Positions 22,260 to 34,100 of a stretch of DNA of 64,000 bases are shown piece after piece. Under the pieces are notes generated by a model. The model did not search any database and had not been told where the DNA came from. It was given only the letters and a program-made list of their open reading frames with translations. The DNA is taken from positions 2,353,318 to 2,417,317 of the forward strand of contig CAXIPT010000007.1 of the NCBI GenBank assembly GCA_964030475.1, in the 5' to 3' direction. Position 1 is the stretch's first letter. The number at the start of each line of letters is the position of its first letter. The DNA comes from Tethya wilhelma (Eukaryota; Porifera; Demospongiae; Tethyida; Tethyidae). The position numbers and the translations under genes were made by a program.

Positions 22260-22629
22260 GATGATCCGGCGTATATAGACGCAATACTGAATCACTCACT
22301 GTCAGAGAATTGAACGACTTCAATGTGATGAGTTAACACTAAACAACTAAGTTGAAATTCAGCAATTTTAACAAGAATCCGAGCGAAGTTAATCCAGTGT
22401 ATCCATATAATTAGAACATTAAATTATTTTACGGTGTATATCTCTCATTCCGGCTCGCCAGACTGGAAAGTATCGTTTTGCATACTGTACGTCATAGTTT
22501 TTATGTAACTATTTATAGAGCACCTTGCTAACATCATCAAACACCGGAAACATTTTGAAGTGATACTGGAGCTAGTTTTTTTAGTTGTTATTTTTTTTTT
22601 TTTTTTGCCAGACAACACGTGAAAAAATA

Positions 22630-22946
22630 CGCATGCGCAAAACAACAAAACGTGATCTCTTACGCCTCGACCCTTTGCGCGCTCTAAGCAACCACAATGG
22701 ACACTGTATAGGTTACCCACTATCTGATTATCAACTATAACATGCACAGGTGTGCAGGAGGATTATCCCTGAGTGAAAACCGGCACAAACATTTGTCCTT
22801 ATATCTGTCAGCATTCACATGCCTCTCAATCTCGAGCAATAAATTATAAAGTACACAAAATTCATCGGCAGGAAGAAGTGGTGTACTTAATAATGATTCA
22901 GTAATAATTATAAGAACTGTCACAGTTACAGTAATATTGTGTAGCA
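22630..22946 (+). repeat. Direct repeat, left copy
   Basis: Starts CGCATGCGCAAAACAACAAA and ends near ATATTGTGTAGC. It is matched at 23295-23644 with scattered differences and a small insertion in the right copy. It contains GTTACCCACTATCTGATTAT and GGCAGGAAGAAGTGGTGTAC in both. Non-coding; possibly a dispersed repeat or local duplication. Confidence 0.85.
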
Positions 22947-23294
22947 TATACAGTTGAACCTCCGAACAAGGGACACTTTCGGAGCATGGCCTTTGTCCTC
23001 TATTCGGAGGTTGTCCTCTGTTGGGAGGTTTGTTATCAGTTTTTCAACTAAAACTCCTTATATTGCACATATTTAGCTATGCACAGTATGCAGTATGCAG
23101 TGTACCATGGAAGAGCTAGAGTGCCAGGATTCCTAGGCAGAGTGGAAATAATCATGGAATTGACGTGCGGTTTCGCTTCTAGGGCTATAAGCTACCTGTA
23201 CTCTACGTGGCAGCGAACGTTACGCGCGCGCCGCGCATGCAGGATGGTGAACTTTGCCGTGGATGTCACACGGTCACATCTAGCCTCGTTCCCA
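22947..23294. other. Spacer between direct repeats, with CCTCCGAA element
   Basis: At 22954-23030 there is a CCTCCGAACAAGGGACAC / GGAGGTTGTCCTC motif in which ACCTCCGAA and TTCGGAGGT form an inverted pair, a small repeat-derived unit. The remainder holds a CpG-rich stretch (GCGCGCGCCGCGCATGC near 23224). No gene seen. Confidence 0.4.
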
Positions 23295-23644
23295 CGCATG
23301 CGCAAAACAACAAAACGTGATCTTTATATGCCTCGACCTTTGTGCGCTCTAAGCAACCACAATGGACATTTTATAGGTTACCCACTATCTGATTATCAAC
23401 CATACCACGCACAGGTGTGCAGGAGGATTATCCCTGAGTGAAAACCACCACAAACATTTGACCTCACAATGTCAGTGTCATTTCATGATCACATCAGCTA
23501 GGATTCTGTCAGCGCTCATGCACATGCATCTCAATCTCGAGCAATAAATTATAAAGCACACGGAATTCATTGGCAGGAAGAAGTGGTGTACTTAATAATG
23601 ATTCAATAATAATTATAAGAACTGTTACAGTAATATTGTGTAGC
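23295..23644 (+). repeat. Direct repeat, right copy
   Basis: Second copy of the unit at 22630-22946, with an additional segment of about 35 bp after CACAAACATTTGACC. Followed at 23690-23760 by a small AATATTGGCCGTACATTAAA fold-back related to family B. Confidence 0.85.
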
Positions 23645-23817
23645 GTACGCGCCTAGGGTGCATGATCAGTGTTTTATATGATGAAATATTGGCCGTACAT
23701 TAAATTTGGCGATTTCCGAGACAATCGCCAAATTGCTAAATTTAGTGTACCACCAATATTTCCATGTTTACAGTATATCATTACATCCCCCCATAATTGT
23801 TCACAAATTTAATGCAG

Positions 23818-25275
23818 AAACGACTGTTATTTGCTGGGCTCACTTGATCAATGAAGGGTTGACTATGTCCCCTGAAGACGATGGCTCAACCAGTGTTACA
23901 ATTCAGTTCCAAGGAACTGGGCCTGCTATGAACTCTCCTCCTAGGATCCAACAGTTTGAGTGCACCCTCTTCCGTGTCACCGAGGACAACCAGATGAGTG
24001 AAGTCTTCAGAAGAGATTGTAAGTGTCAGCTGATGACAGCTCTGTTTAGAGTTTATTGTCCCATAACAAAATACATTTAGGATAATATTATAGCCTTCTT
24101 CCCAGGCTCTCTCGCTCTCTGCCTAGTATTAAATGCTGAGTATATAGCTCATAAAAAATCAGTGTGCCATAGTAGAGAATCCATACAAACTCTCTCTACT
24201 GTCTTCTATGGGCAATGTCAAATTTATATGTAGTTTTTTGTTTTGTTTTGTTTTTGTTTTTTTTTGTTTTATAATTCATGGAGTTAGAGAGCCTGGGAGT
24301 GAGGCTACACATGCATCTTTTATTAAAATGAAAGTCAACAGTACAGATTGTTTGTACGATCATTTTTGCAAGCATGTGAGTAGGTACACTCAGGCCTAAT
24401 CTATTGAGCTAGACCCATTTCACTCCACTATGACTAAGTTAACACGGCTAAAATGGTTTTTGCTGACCACGTAAGCTATAGGAAAGAGTTGGAAGTGAAA
24501 AATGGGTCTAAAGTCTATCTGGTTTGAGAATAGTAAAAACAATGAGATTCATGCAATACATATCTTATGGGACAAAATAGCTAACTTTTGACTGGTAAGG
24601 CATAGGAGGAAACTGAAAAAGCACGGAGAGAATGAGTGCTTTCTCAGTGCTTTCTAATGGTGCTTGAAATTTTGAAATTGATTGGACATTAGGAAGTTAT
24701 TTTTTCTACTGGCTTTCTCAAACCAGATGGACTTTAATTTGATCCACTTGTACTAGTAGTAAATAGCCTCATTCTCAGGCTCTCACCTTTGACCTTGCAC
24801 TCCTTGTTCTGGTAGATGTGACCTTTGAACTCTGTTGCAATCGTGCCGTTTACAAACGTATAGCAAGAACAACTCGAGAGTTACTGATTTACTGTCATAG
24901 TTCTGGCAGCTCAAATTGATCTATGAATGCTAGTAGCATTAGTTTAGACTCACTTCAGCTTACAGAGGTCAAACAACGTGTCTACCCTAGTGTTTTATCC
25001 CCACGTCATTCACGTGATATTTCCGACCAGGCTCTCTCCTTCCTTACCATGAGTGTAAGGTCAAAGGTGAGAGCCTGGGAACGAGGCTAAGAAGTGAGTA
25101 TGTTGTATTCTGGTCACATTGATAAATTTTGTGTATAGGCTTTGCTCCAAGTGAAGTGCTAGGCTTCCTTGAGCCTGGATCCTACAGCATCTCTGTCAGG
25201 CCTGTTGATGGCAACTGTCGAAGAAGGCTCCAACTTATAGAGGACTTCACCATAGCCTCACTAATTATGAGCTGA
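23818..25275 (+). CDS. C-terminal two exons of an extracellular beta-sandwich protein
   Basis: Exon 23818-24018 (after TTTAATGCAG, phase 1 in, phase 1 out) and exon 25139-25275 (after TGTATAG, to TGA at 25273) join in frame. They read ...VICWAHLINEGL, QQFECTLFRVTEDNQ, RRDC + FAPSEVLGFLEPGSYSI, SVRPVDGNCRRR and stop. The pattern F-x-C-x-L ... C-x-x-P ... L-x-P-G-x-Y-x-I-x-V-R-x-V-D-G-N is that of an Ig-like/fibronectin-like fold common in secreted invertebrate proteins. The N-terminal exons are not visible; the preceding repeats may have displaced or hidden them. The 1.1-kb intron is largely two fold-back elements. Confidence 0.55.
24092..24305. mobile_element. Family C fold-back element (copy 1)
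   Basis: Ends AGCCTTCTTCCCAGGCTCTC and GAGAGCCTGGGAGTGAGGCT are inverted repeats, with an internal pair around CATACAAACTCTCTCTACT. It lies in the intron of the 23818-25275 gene. Confidence 0.7.
24764..25089. mobile_element. Family C fold-back element (copy 2)
   Basis: The left end TAGCCTCATTCTCAGGCTCT continuing into CACCTTTGACCTTGCACT is the inverted complement of AGTGTAAGGTCAAAGGTGAG then AGCCTGGGAACGAGGCTA at the right. Non-coding MITE-like element in the same intron as copy 1. Confidence 0.8.
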
Positions 25276-25404
25276 CCAGCTGGTCTGGATTCAGGTTTAT
25301 CTGAAAACTAATAATCTAACATTTTAAGATTTTTTTTATCATGATTGAACTAATGTTATTGTTATTAGCTACATTCTATTGTGATCATAATGTAATTTTA
25401 TTAT

Positions 25405-25593
25405 TTACCGTAATTTGACTAATATTCGCATTGGGGAAATTTTCGTACGCGTCGCCGTGTGCGAAAATTAAACACTCGAAATTTTGACGACCCATTACCA
25501 ATATAATGCGGGCGCTACGCATGTACGAAAATTAAACACGCGAAATTTTAACGTACGGAATATTTTCAACGCGAAAATATCTCAAACTACGGT
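25405..25593. mobile_element. Family D MITE-like element (TACCGTA ends)
   Basis: Left end TTTACCGTAATTTGACTAAT and right end ATCTCAAACTACGGTATTC are imperfect inverted repeats. The interior has repeated GCGAAAATTAAACACGCGAA units. No coding potential. Confidence 0.6.
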
Positions 25594-25673
25594 ATTCAAA
25601 GTATATGTACAGACTGTAGTATGATTGATTGTTAATAATAATGTTGTAGGTCTACAATAGATTTTTCGAGACC

Positions 25674-27906
25674 TTGATAAAAACTGCGATATGTTATTAT
25701 CTCCCTGAAATTCCACCTGAGTTAATAAGCTGCTGTAATCCTCACTGCTCTTCACATTGTGCAGATATTGATGATTATTGTTGTAACTTTTTGCAGGTGT
25801 TGTTAGATAGTGCAGATCTCAATCTGCCCAAAAAGTCGAAGAGACGTAAAATCATACCAGGCTGGAATGACTCGGTTCAGCATTTCAAAGAGTCTGCCCT
25901 ATTATGGAACAAATTGTGGAAAGATGCTGGTTGTCCAAATTCAGGGGTTCTCTTTGATCTTCGGCAGCAGACAAAAAAGCAGTACAAGTACTCTATCAGG
26001 AGAGTCAAACGCAGGAGGGAACACATTGTCAGATCGAAGACTGCCTCTGCACTAAGTAAGAAGAACAAGGCTGTTTTCTGGAAGGAGGTTAAGCGTCTTA
26101 AAAGCAAATGTTCATACTCCTCTCGTGGTTCTGGAAGTCCAGTTGTGGATGGTTTCTCATCTGACAATGACATTTGTGAAGTTTTTCAATCCAAACTTGC
26201 TCATCTTCTAAACCGGTCGACGAGTAATGAATCAGATGCACATTGCTCTGTTCCACACTCTGACTTTTGTAATAATCTTTCCTATGAAGACATTGCTAGT
26301 GTGGATATCTCTGAGGAGGCTGTTGAAGAGAGTCTCTTAAAGCTGGGTAGGGACAAATCTGATGATACTCTTCTCTCTTCTAACCATCTCCTTCTTTCTG
26401 CTTCTGTCATCTCCTCATTTCTCTCACAGCTGTTTACTGTTGTTCTTCGGCATGGATATATGCCTAAAGCAATTAGAGACTGTCTCCTGGTCCCAATTCC
26501 AAAGCCCCATAAAGATCCATCAGTATCAGACAGTTATAGACCTATTGCTTTAGCTCCCAATCTGAGCAAAGTCCTAGAAAGCTGCATACTTTTTCATTAT
26601 CAGGATTTTCTCGTGACATCAAATCTTCAATTTGGTTACAAGAAAGGTTTTTCCACTTCTCTCTGTTCTCTTCTGCTCAAGAATGTTGTCTCACGTTATA
26701 TACATAGAGGATCGGTGGTTTACAGTTGTTTTTTGGACGCCAGTAAAGCTTTTGACAAAGTCAATCACTCGAAGCTCTTTCAATTGTTAATTGAACGTAA
26801 TCTGCCAGCTCCTATTCTTCGGTTCCTTCTTTCATGGTATCAATCTCAGTCTCTATCTGTTCGCTGGAACTCTTGTCGTTCGTCTAGCTTTAATGTTAGC
26901 AACGGAGTTAGGCAAGGGGGTGTGCTGTCACCTCTTTTGTTTGCAGTTTACATGGATGAACTTCTTCTGAGACTTCAGAAACTGAAAGTTGGCTGTTACA
27001 TTGGCTGTTTCTTCGTTGGCGCACTATGTTATGCTGATGACGTTGTCCTGCTTGCTCCCTCTGCATCTGCTTTACGGTTGTTACTATTTGAGTGTGAACA
27101 GTTTGCTACAGATGCTGATCTGGAGTTTAATCCGTCAAAAACTCAGCTTATCTGTTTTCGTCTCAGGAAACTCTTCACCTTGCCAAGCAATGCTTTCAGT
27201 TTTTTTGGTCATGACTTAGCACTTAATGACTATGTGCATCATCTTGGTCACATCTTATCTTTCAACCTTGATGATTCTGAAGATATTCGACGTGTTCTTA
27301 TGGATATGAACAGGAAAGCCAATCATCTGCTGCATACTTTTGCATGTTGTAACCCACTAGTCAAAACCTTTCTGTTTGTTTCACACTGTCTATCTCTTTA
27401 TGGTGGTATCACCTGGTTTCTGTGTAACAAGGAGATTAACTCGCTTGAAGTTACATTTAACAATATTCTCAGAAAGATCTGGCATCTTCCGAGGCGGTGT
27501 CATACGAGAATTTTGCACTGTGTCGCTGGTGTACATAGTATTTATAACACCCTTATTCATCTTTTTCTGTCATGTTTCAAAAGAGGTTGTACATCTGACT
27601 GTGATTTGATCAGATATTGTTTTCTCTCCTCTTCGAGTTGTGTATATACCTCCATTGGTTTCAATTATCGGTACAGCCAAGATTACTCAAAAAGCTATAC
27701 CATTGATGATGTGATGTGCGCTGAATTTATACGAGACATTCGTCTGAACGTATTGGTTTTTGACTCAATTGACACTACAAACTTAATCATTAATTCTGTA
27801 TGCTGTGACTAACCATTTTCTATTCTATATATCATACTTTCTCTTTTCTTTTGCACCTATATTATTGGTGTGTATATTTGAGATAATAATAATAATAATA
27901 ATTATA
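25674..27906 (+). mobile_element. 5'-truncated LINE with intact reverse transcriptase ORF
   Basis: One open frame to 27812 (712 codons, no ATG at its left edge) encodes a non-LTR reverse transcriptase. Visible blocks are YRPIALAPNLSKVLE, LDASKAFDKVNHSKLF (motif A), NGVRQGGVLSPLLFAVYMDE (motif B) and CYADDVVLLAP (catalytic YADD), with the usual spacing, followed by a thumb-like C-terminal region. The endonuclease expected upstream in CR1/L2/Jockey-type elements is absent, so the copy is 5' truncated. After the stop there is a short 3' UTR and the tail GTGTATATTTGAGATAATAA with further AAT repeats to 27906. This tail resembles the one at 17530-17573. The RT frame has no internal stop, so the insertion is young. 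Its tail ends about 240 bp before the sacsin-family start codon. Confidence 0.9.
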
Positions 27907-28146
27907 GCAAGCCTCTTTTCAGCATCTATGGTTTCATTTCCTCCAGCAACGGTATAATTATATCCCATTCATCTACTGAGCATGCGTACGTTTTAATAGG
28001 GATTTTCCCATATGTGTGGCCATGGGTTTTGGTTTTTTTTTGTCTTGAAGAACAGAAGCTCGCCAGTTTCCGGCCAGTCACTCAACTCAAAACTGAGAAG
28101 GTCACGCCGGCGGTGAAGACCGTGTGCAGTTCTATTAATTTGAGTC
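27907..28146 (+). promoter_or_regulatory. Short upstream region and 5' UTR of the sacsin-PARP gene
   Basis: Only about 240 bp separate the LINE tail from the ATG at 28147. No clear TATA box. There is a GGGATTTTCCC-type string at 28000-28010, resembling a kappaB site, in a sponge gene with immunity-type domains; that match is suggestive only. The last 100 bp are more GC-rich and look like 5' UTR. Confidence 0.3.
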
Positions 28147-31100
28147 ATGGACTCGCCACAGTCCTCTGATGGTAAGTTTCACCGGTACCGCCAAGTAACA
28201 AAACAACAACAGCGTTGTATACTCCAGTCGAGATCTGTGCTTCGTTATTTCAAAATAATTTTTTATTATAATTAACGATCAGCTGTTACAATTAAATGGG
28301 GCCTAAACCATAGGTAGATAATTATATATACCTAAACGTTAAACGACCCTTGTGCAAATAGTTGATCTAAGTAATCTTTTAATGAATTGTCTCCCGTTTT
28401 GTTTGAACAGATGAAGGATTTGGTATTCAATCTCCTCCCCTGACAAAGCTGATCAGTGACACATTGAGACGTTACCCTGAGGGAGGCCAAATATTGAAGG
28501 TTAGCAGCATGTGATACATCACGTGCACTGACTGGCCAATTAATTAACTATCTGTACACTGACTGCATGGTCAACTATAAATCAGTTCACGTGCATGATT
28601 TATGAAACCATATGGTCTGGTGCACGTGCTTTAGGTCTATGTCCCAAACAGAGAACACACTGAGAAATTGGCAGCTCAAGTATCAGTTTTCATTTGATGT
28701 TATGCCGAACCTTGTGGTATAAACTGTTAATACAAGCCCACACTTAGCAAGAACCATGATAGCTAGCGAAGACCTGGTTTACCAGGCTATAAGTTTTATA
28801 TACATCCACCTGCTAGCTAGCTGCTACTGACCTCACATTTTCTTGGAATCAAAGCATTATAGACTATTGTGAGTAGATTCTCAGGTACAATTTAAAGGCT
28901 CACTTTTTACCTGGAGTAAAAAGTGACCATACATGGTAAACATCTCAGTTTTCTTAAAAACTTGTGTAAGTTGTAGGAATTTTTTAAGGCTATCATTCCA
29001 TGGAGGTAGAGGATGGTATTCATTATGAGTATATAAAGCTGCATGCAGATGAATGTGATTACAGCAAAAGTTGATTACAATCATTTAGTTTATGGGGAAT
29101 TTGAGGCTGTCTTAGATGAATACATGTGTGCAGGTGGCATGATGCTTCAGATATTCATATGGGTACACAAAGCACAGCAGAGCTCCAAGAAAAGTATAAG
29201 GTGCACATGTGACAGACCTGAGCTATATATGTATCTATTTTAGTCCAGAGTGTTTGACGTTACTGTGAAACTTGATTAATGGTTTTCAGGCTAACTCATG
29301 TGCAAGCTCATCAAGAGAACTGACCTACTGGAGTTTAACCACAACATTGAGCTTTGTCTGTGTAGCTAGACAAAATCACTAGAAACATAAAAAAAGTGCT
29401 TATCACTGAATGGAAAAAAACCTCCAGCCTGACTGAGTAAAGTATATAGACACACAGATATGTAGGAATGGCTTTACTAGCTAGCCACCACTAGTTATCA
29501 TGAGTGTATAGAAACTCAGTGTAAAATTTACTACCAAAGTCCCATATGGCTAGGCAAAATTGTGAACTCATGAAAGTAGTCCTTATCCTCTTGCATGTGA
29601 GCTTTAAATTGATCTCAATTGGGAGGTTCAATGCCAATGGTAGCAGAGAATAGCCACACTGAGTTGCTATATTCATTTGTCACCATTGTCAGCTCGCATT
29701 ATAGTGTCACATATACATCCCAAACCCTTTCAGATTTATGCCGAAATACAGGCACTTCATATTTACACTTCATATTTTAAATCTTCACAAGATGCTCCTT
29801 TATGTATTATGTAATAATATACTTTGCTAAATAAAGCTCAGAACCAAAAGCTAGGGAACAGAAAACCTAACTCTATAGTGTGATTAATTATGCATACAAT
29901 TCATACTTTGTGGCAAAATATTATGACATTGTATTCCTGTTATTATCACTGTAGGAGCTTATTCAAAATGCTGATGATGCTGGAGCCAAGGAAGTGAAGT
30001 TTCTTCTCGATCACAGAGAGCACAGTTCCGATGATGTGTACAAAACGTTCAGAAACTTTGAGAAATTTCAGGGATCGGCATTGTATGCCTGGAACGATGC
30101 AGTGTTCAATCAGAATGACTGGCAGTCGATAGGCAAGATTGGACAGAGCAGGAAAAAAGATGACCCCATCAAAGTTGGACGGTTTGGACTGGGATTTCTG
30201 TCTGTGTTTCACATCACTGGTTAGTATACATACAATATTAGGCTATCATATGCATGTACATGGCTATTATGGTATCATACGTACGGTAGTACGTATAGTA
30301 GGAATGGGCCGACTGTCCCATTGACACAATACAAAATGTTCATGCCTATAAACTTTCAGGGAAACAAGGCTAAGCCTTCAAATGCATTTTATTGCCTCTC
30401 CCAGACAGTTTACTTACTGTATTAACCAAGAAAACTGGCAGAAAGTTTCTGGAGCACTCTAGAGAGAGCGCTGGCGAGAAGCCACAAGAGTGCAATTTTG
30501 TTCTCCTTCCTTTCTTCCTTCCTTCCTTCCTTCCTTCCTGGCATTGAGCCAACTTTAACTATATAGTGAGACTTCATTTTATCTGTAGTACGTCCTTTTT
30601 GACTTGTTAGCTAGCGAAAAGGCAGCAAACAAAATCTAGGTAGCTTTGAAAATCTCGATATAAAATACTGTACTTTTATTTAGCCATTTTATGTAGGTAA
30701 AGGTCGTCAATAGACCACGTGGTTTGCAATTACTTATAATGCGCATGCGCATTAAATGTACAGTTCTGCTTTTTGTAGTCTGCTGTAATTGAGCACCTTG
30801 GTGTTTAAAAAAGTGAATGAACAAGTATAGTAAAAATTTTATAAAAATTAGAAGTGTAGGAATGGGCAGTGCGGTAAAAAGCAATGAAACAAGGTAAGTC
30901 TCTGAATTTCGGCACATGACTACTTCATTTTTTACCCAACTCTTATACATTACTGTTTGCCTACATTCTGCATACTTGTTACTTTATCCAAATTAGTCAA
31001 GTGATTGCTTGCATTGACTCATGAGCCAAATGACCGACACTATACTGATGATGGAATTCAAACTTGCAATTGACTCATTAAATGAAGTAGTCATGTGCCG

Positions 31101-34100
31101 AAATTCAGAGACTTACCTTGTTTCATTGCTTTTTACCGCACTGCCCATTCCTACACTTCTAATTTTTATAAAATTTTTACTATACTTGTATTATAACTAC
31201 CAGCTTTTGTCATAGCTTTCTCAAGGTTTATCTATGATACCCAGAGAGTATAACACAATAGTAAGGTTGTAGAGTAGAACAGAATAAAGTATGACTCTAT
31301 CTTTTATGCTGTGACTAACAAAGGATAATTGTAGTAGCATAATTTTATACATTATCTATTGGTCTTATGCATTTCTGGCTTAAAATATATATAAAGAGTA
31401 GCCTTGTCCCCAGACTCTCTGTCTGTAAACATTACACGCTGAAAAATAGGAAGGGCTAGGGAAAGAGCCTGGTATACACTGAAATCATATAAATGATGTT
31501 GTTTGTAGAGAGAGTTTGTATGGTTTCTCTACTATAGCTTTGGCATACTGATTTTTCTATGCACTACATAATTCATGTGATTTTGTATAACAAGCTCTCT
31601 CCCTAGCCCTTCCTATTTTCAGCATGTAATATTCACAGAAAGAGAGCCTCCGTGGAAACAATGATATGAGTGGATATCTCTTTAGCTTAAACTTGCATGA
31701 GTAAGCAAGACTTAAGCATCCCATAATAATTTTCATGTAGTACACATGTAGTACATATGTAGCAAAGCATAGGATGTGTATGCTGATTCAGACACAAACA
31801 CACACAAAAAAAAAAAACAACCCTGCAACCATGTAGGTACTTATCCAGAGAAGATTTTCCAGGGATTGACAAGTTATTGTCTGACCATTCCTGATCTACC
31901 CTGAGGTTTTGTTTAAAATTTGCCAATGAATGATTCATATCCATGGTTGCCCCCATGCATACCGTATAGCACAAAAATTTGGCGGATTTTAATATTGGCA
32001 GATTGGCGGTTTGGTAAGGACTGCCAAACATTCATTTTTGCGCATGCACATAATATTGATGGGAGCGCAAAGGCCAAAATAAAATCCGCCAATCATGAAA
32101 TTTTGGACAATTGGGAAAATTTTATTCCCGCCAATATTTTGTGCTATATTGTATGGCATTACTACATGTGGTTAATTTGTGGCAAAGTGTATCCCAACTG
32201 GTGGGTAAGTATCATAATTGTAGAGGCTTCCACATCATAATCTCCTGATACTATTAGGTGTCCTTCTAGTATGTGCTGGTCTGGCCTATCATGTTTGAAA
32301 TCAGTAGGAGTGCATGGGATAGTACCTTCTATGCATTACTTTGTGTTGCAGTTTATCAAAAACTGTTACTACTGTTTGTAATTTTTTATGAGGGATAATT
32401 GGGAAAGATATTTCTAGTAACACTATCTACAGTTGACATGTTAGGGTACAATAAACAATAACTGGCAATTAAATAATTCATCCTGGTTCCCACACTCTTT
32501 CTGTCTTAAAGAAATAAGCAATTGGGGGGGGGGGTAGTTGGCTGGCATGGGTAGAGTAACAAGGCCCTTGAATATCAGTGGTGTCAAATGGAATATGACT
32601 AGTACTAAACATACTTGTATCTGCAATCCAATCTATATGTGAAACTGAAATTGTATTAAAATACTCACTATATGTGGGCTACTTCATTCATACAGTTTTG
32701 CATGCAAGGTTCTCTACCTTCCTGTAATTATTGTTCACAGGAAAGGCTAAGATTCTGACCAAATTTAAGGTTGTATACCCACACGCTCAGTTTCCTCTTT
32801 GCATAAAGGAAAGAGATGTCCATGGGTATGTATGTAATCGTACAAGTATCCGATTATCATGATTAGAGAATATTTGTGTTCTTTTTTAGATCTACCAATG
32901 ATTGTGAGTGGCAAGTACCTTGGGCTTATTGATCCTCATTGGCAGTGTGTTCCTAAGGCTGAAACCAGTCCAGCAGGATTGAGAGAAAAGCTCAAAAATG
33001 TTTTCAAACATAAAAGCCATGTGTCAACATATAATGGTGTGTTTGGGTTGACTGGAGACACTGAATCATACAACGGTACAGTGTTTCGCTTTCCCTTTCG
33101 TAAGCCTGATTCTAATTCGGAAATTTCCCCTAGCATTTACACTCCTGAAAGAGTCCGGGAAAACCTTTTCAAAACTTTTGAAAGTGAAGCTCCTTTTGTT
33201 TTGCTGTTTTTGAAGAATGTCCAAAGCATAGCCGTGTATGAGTGGAAGGAATCCTCTAGCACAGAACCAGAGTTTTGTTTTGAAATAAGTGTGGACGAGA
33301 GTACCAAAGAGCTGGTACGAAGTGAGAAGGAGGTTTGCAAAGAAGAAGCTAGAAGAGCTGCTACTAGTGAGATGTCATCATCCGATCAAATCTTTCTCCA
33401 GCTCTACAGTGTAACGTTCATAAAGAGAAACCTTCTGGGCTCTTTTCCGCATCACTGGCTCGTAGTAAATGTCGTCGGTACAACTGACGAGGTTCTAACC
33501 AAGCTGAAAACCGAACTTTCAGTTCTACCCTGGGTGGGACTGGCCATTCGTCTTCCTCAACAAATTCACTGCAGAGCACAAGTAAATGTGTCTAGTATTA
33601 GTGAGTTGACTACAGCACTGAGTGCATTGTCACCTCAACTTGCTAGTTCCTCTCTCACCGTACCGTGGTGTGAAGAAGACAGCCGTTACACAAAGGGTCG
33701 TGCTTTCTGTTTTCTTCCACTTCCTGATTGTACAGAGCTACCTGTTAATGTCCATGGGTACTTTGCTGTGGCTGATAACCGACAGAGTATTAAATGGCCT
33801 GGAAATGATGAGAAAGGAAATGAAGCTAAGTGGAACAAGGAGCTTCTTTACAAGCTTGTTGCGCCTGCTTATGCTCTGCTCCTAGTCTGTCGATGTGAAT
33901 TAGTCAAGTACTCAAACACTCCATTGCCCAGTGAAAGTGACAGCAACATTACCGATGCATTCTCAGCATGGCCGCTATCCTGTGAGGTCAAGAATATGTG
34001 AAACTGAAATTGTATTAAAATACTCACTATATGTGGGCTACTTCATTCATACAGTTTTGCATGCAAGGTTCTCTACCTTCCTGTAATTATTGTTCACAGG

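Noticed and set aside
23079..23441. 120-codon ORF
   Set aside because: It spans the boundary of the non-coding direct repeat, and the part shared with the other copy is not open there in the same frame.
30636..31215. ORFs with [25 protein letters not shown]
   Set aside because: The same peptide appears from both hairpin arms of family A and in other copies. It is a property of the repeat, not a gene.
32859..34001. Separate 380-codon gene
   Set aside because: It is the first copy of the 1,359-bp duplication of the sacsin exon. The stop is created by the junction.
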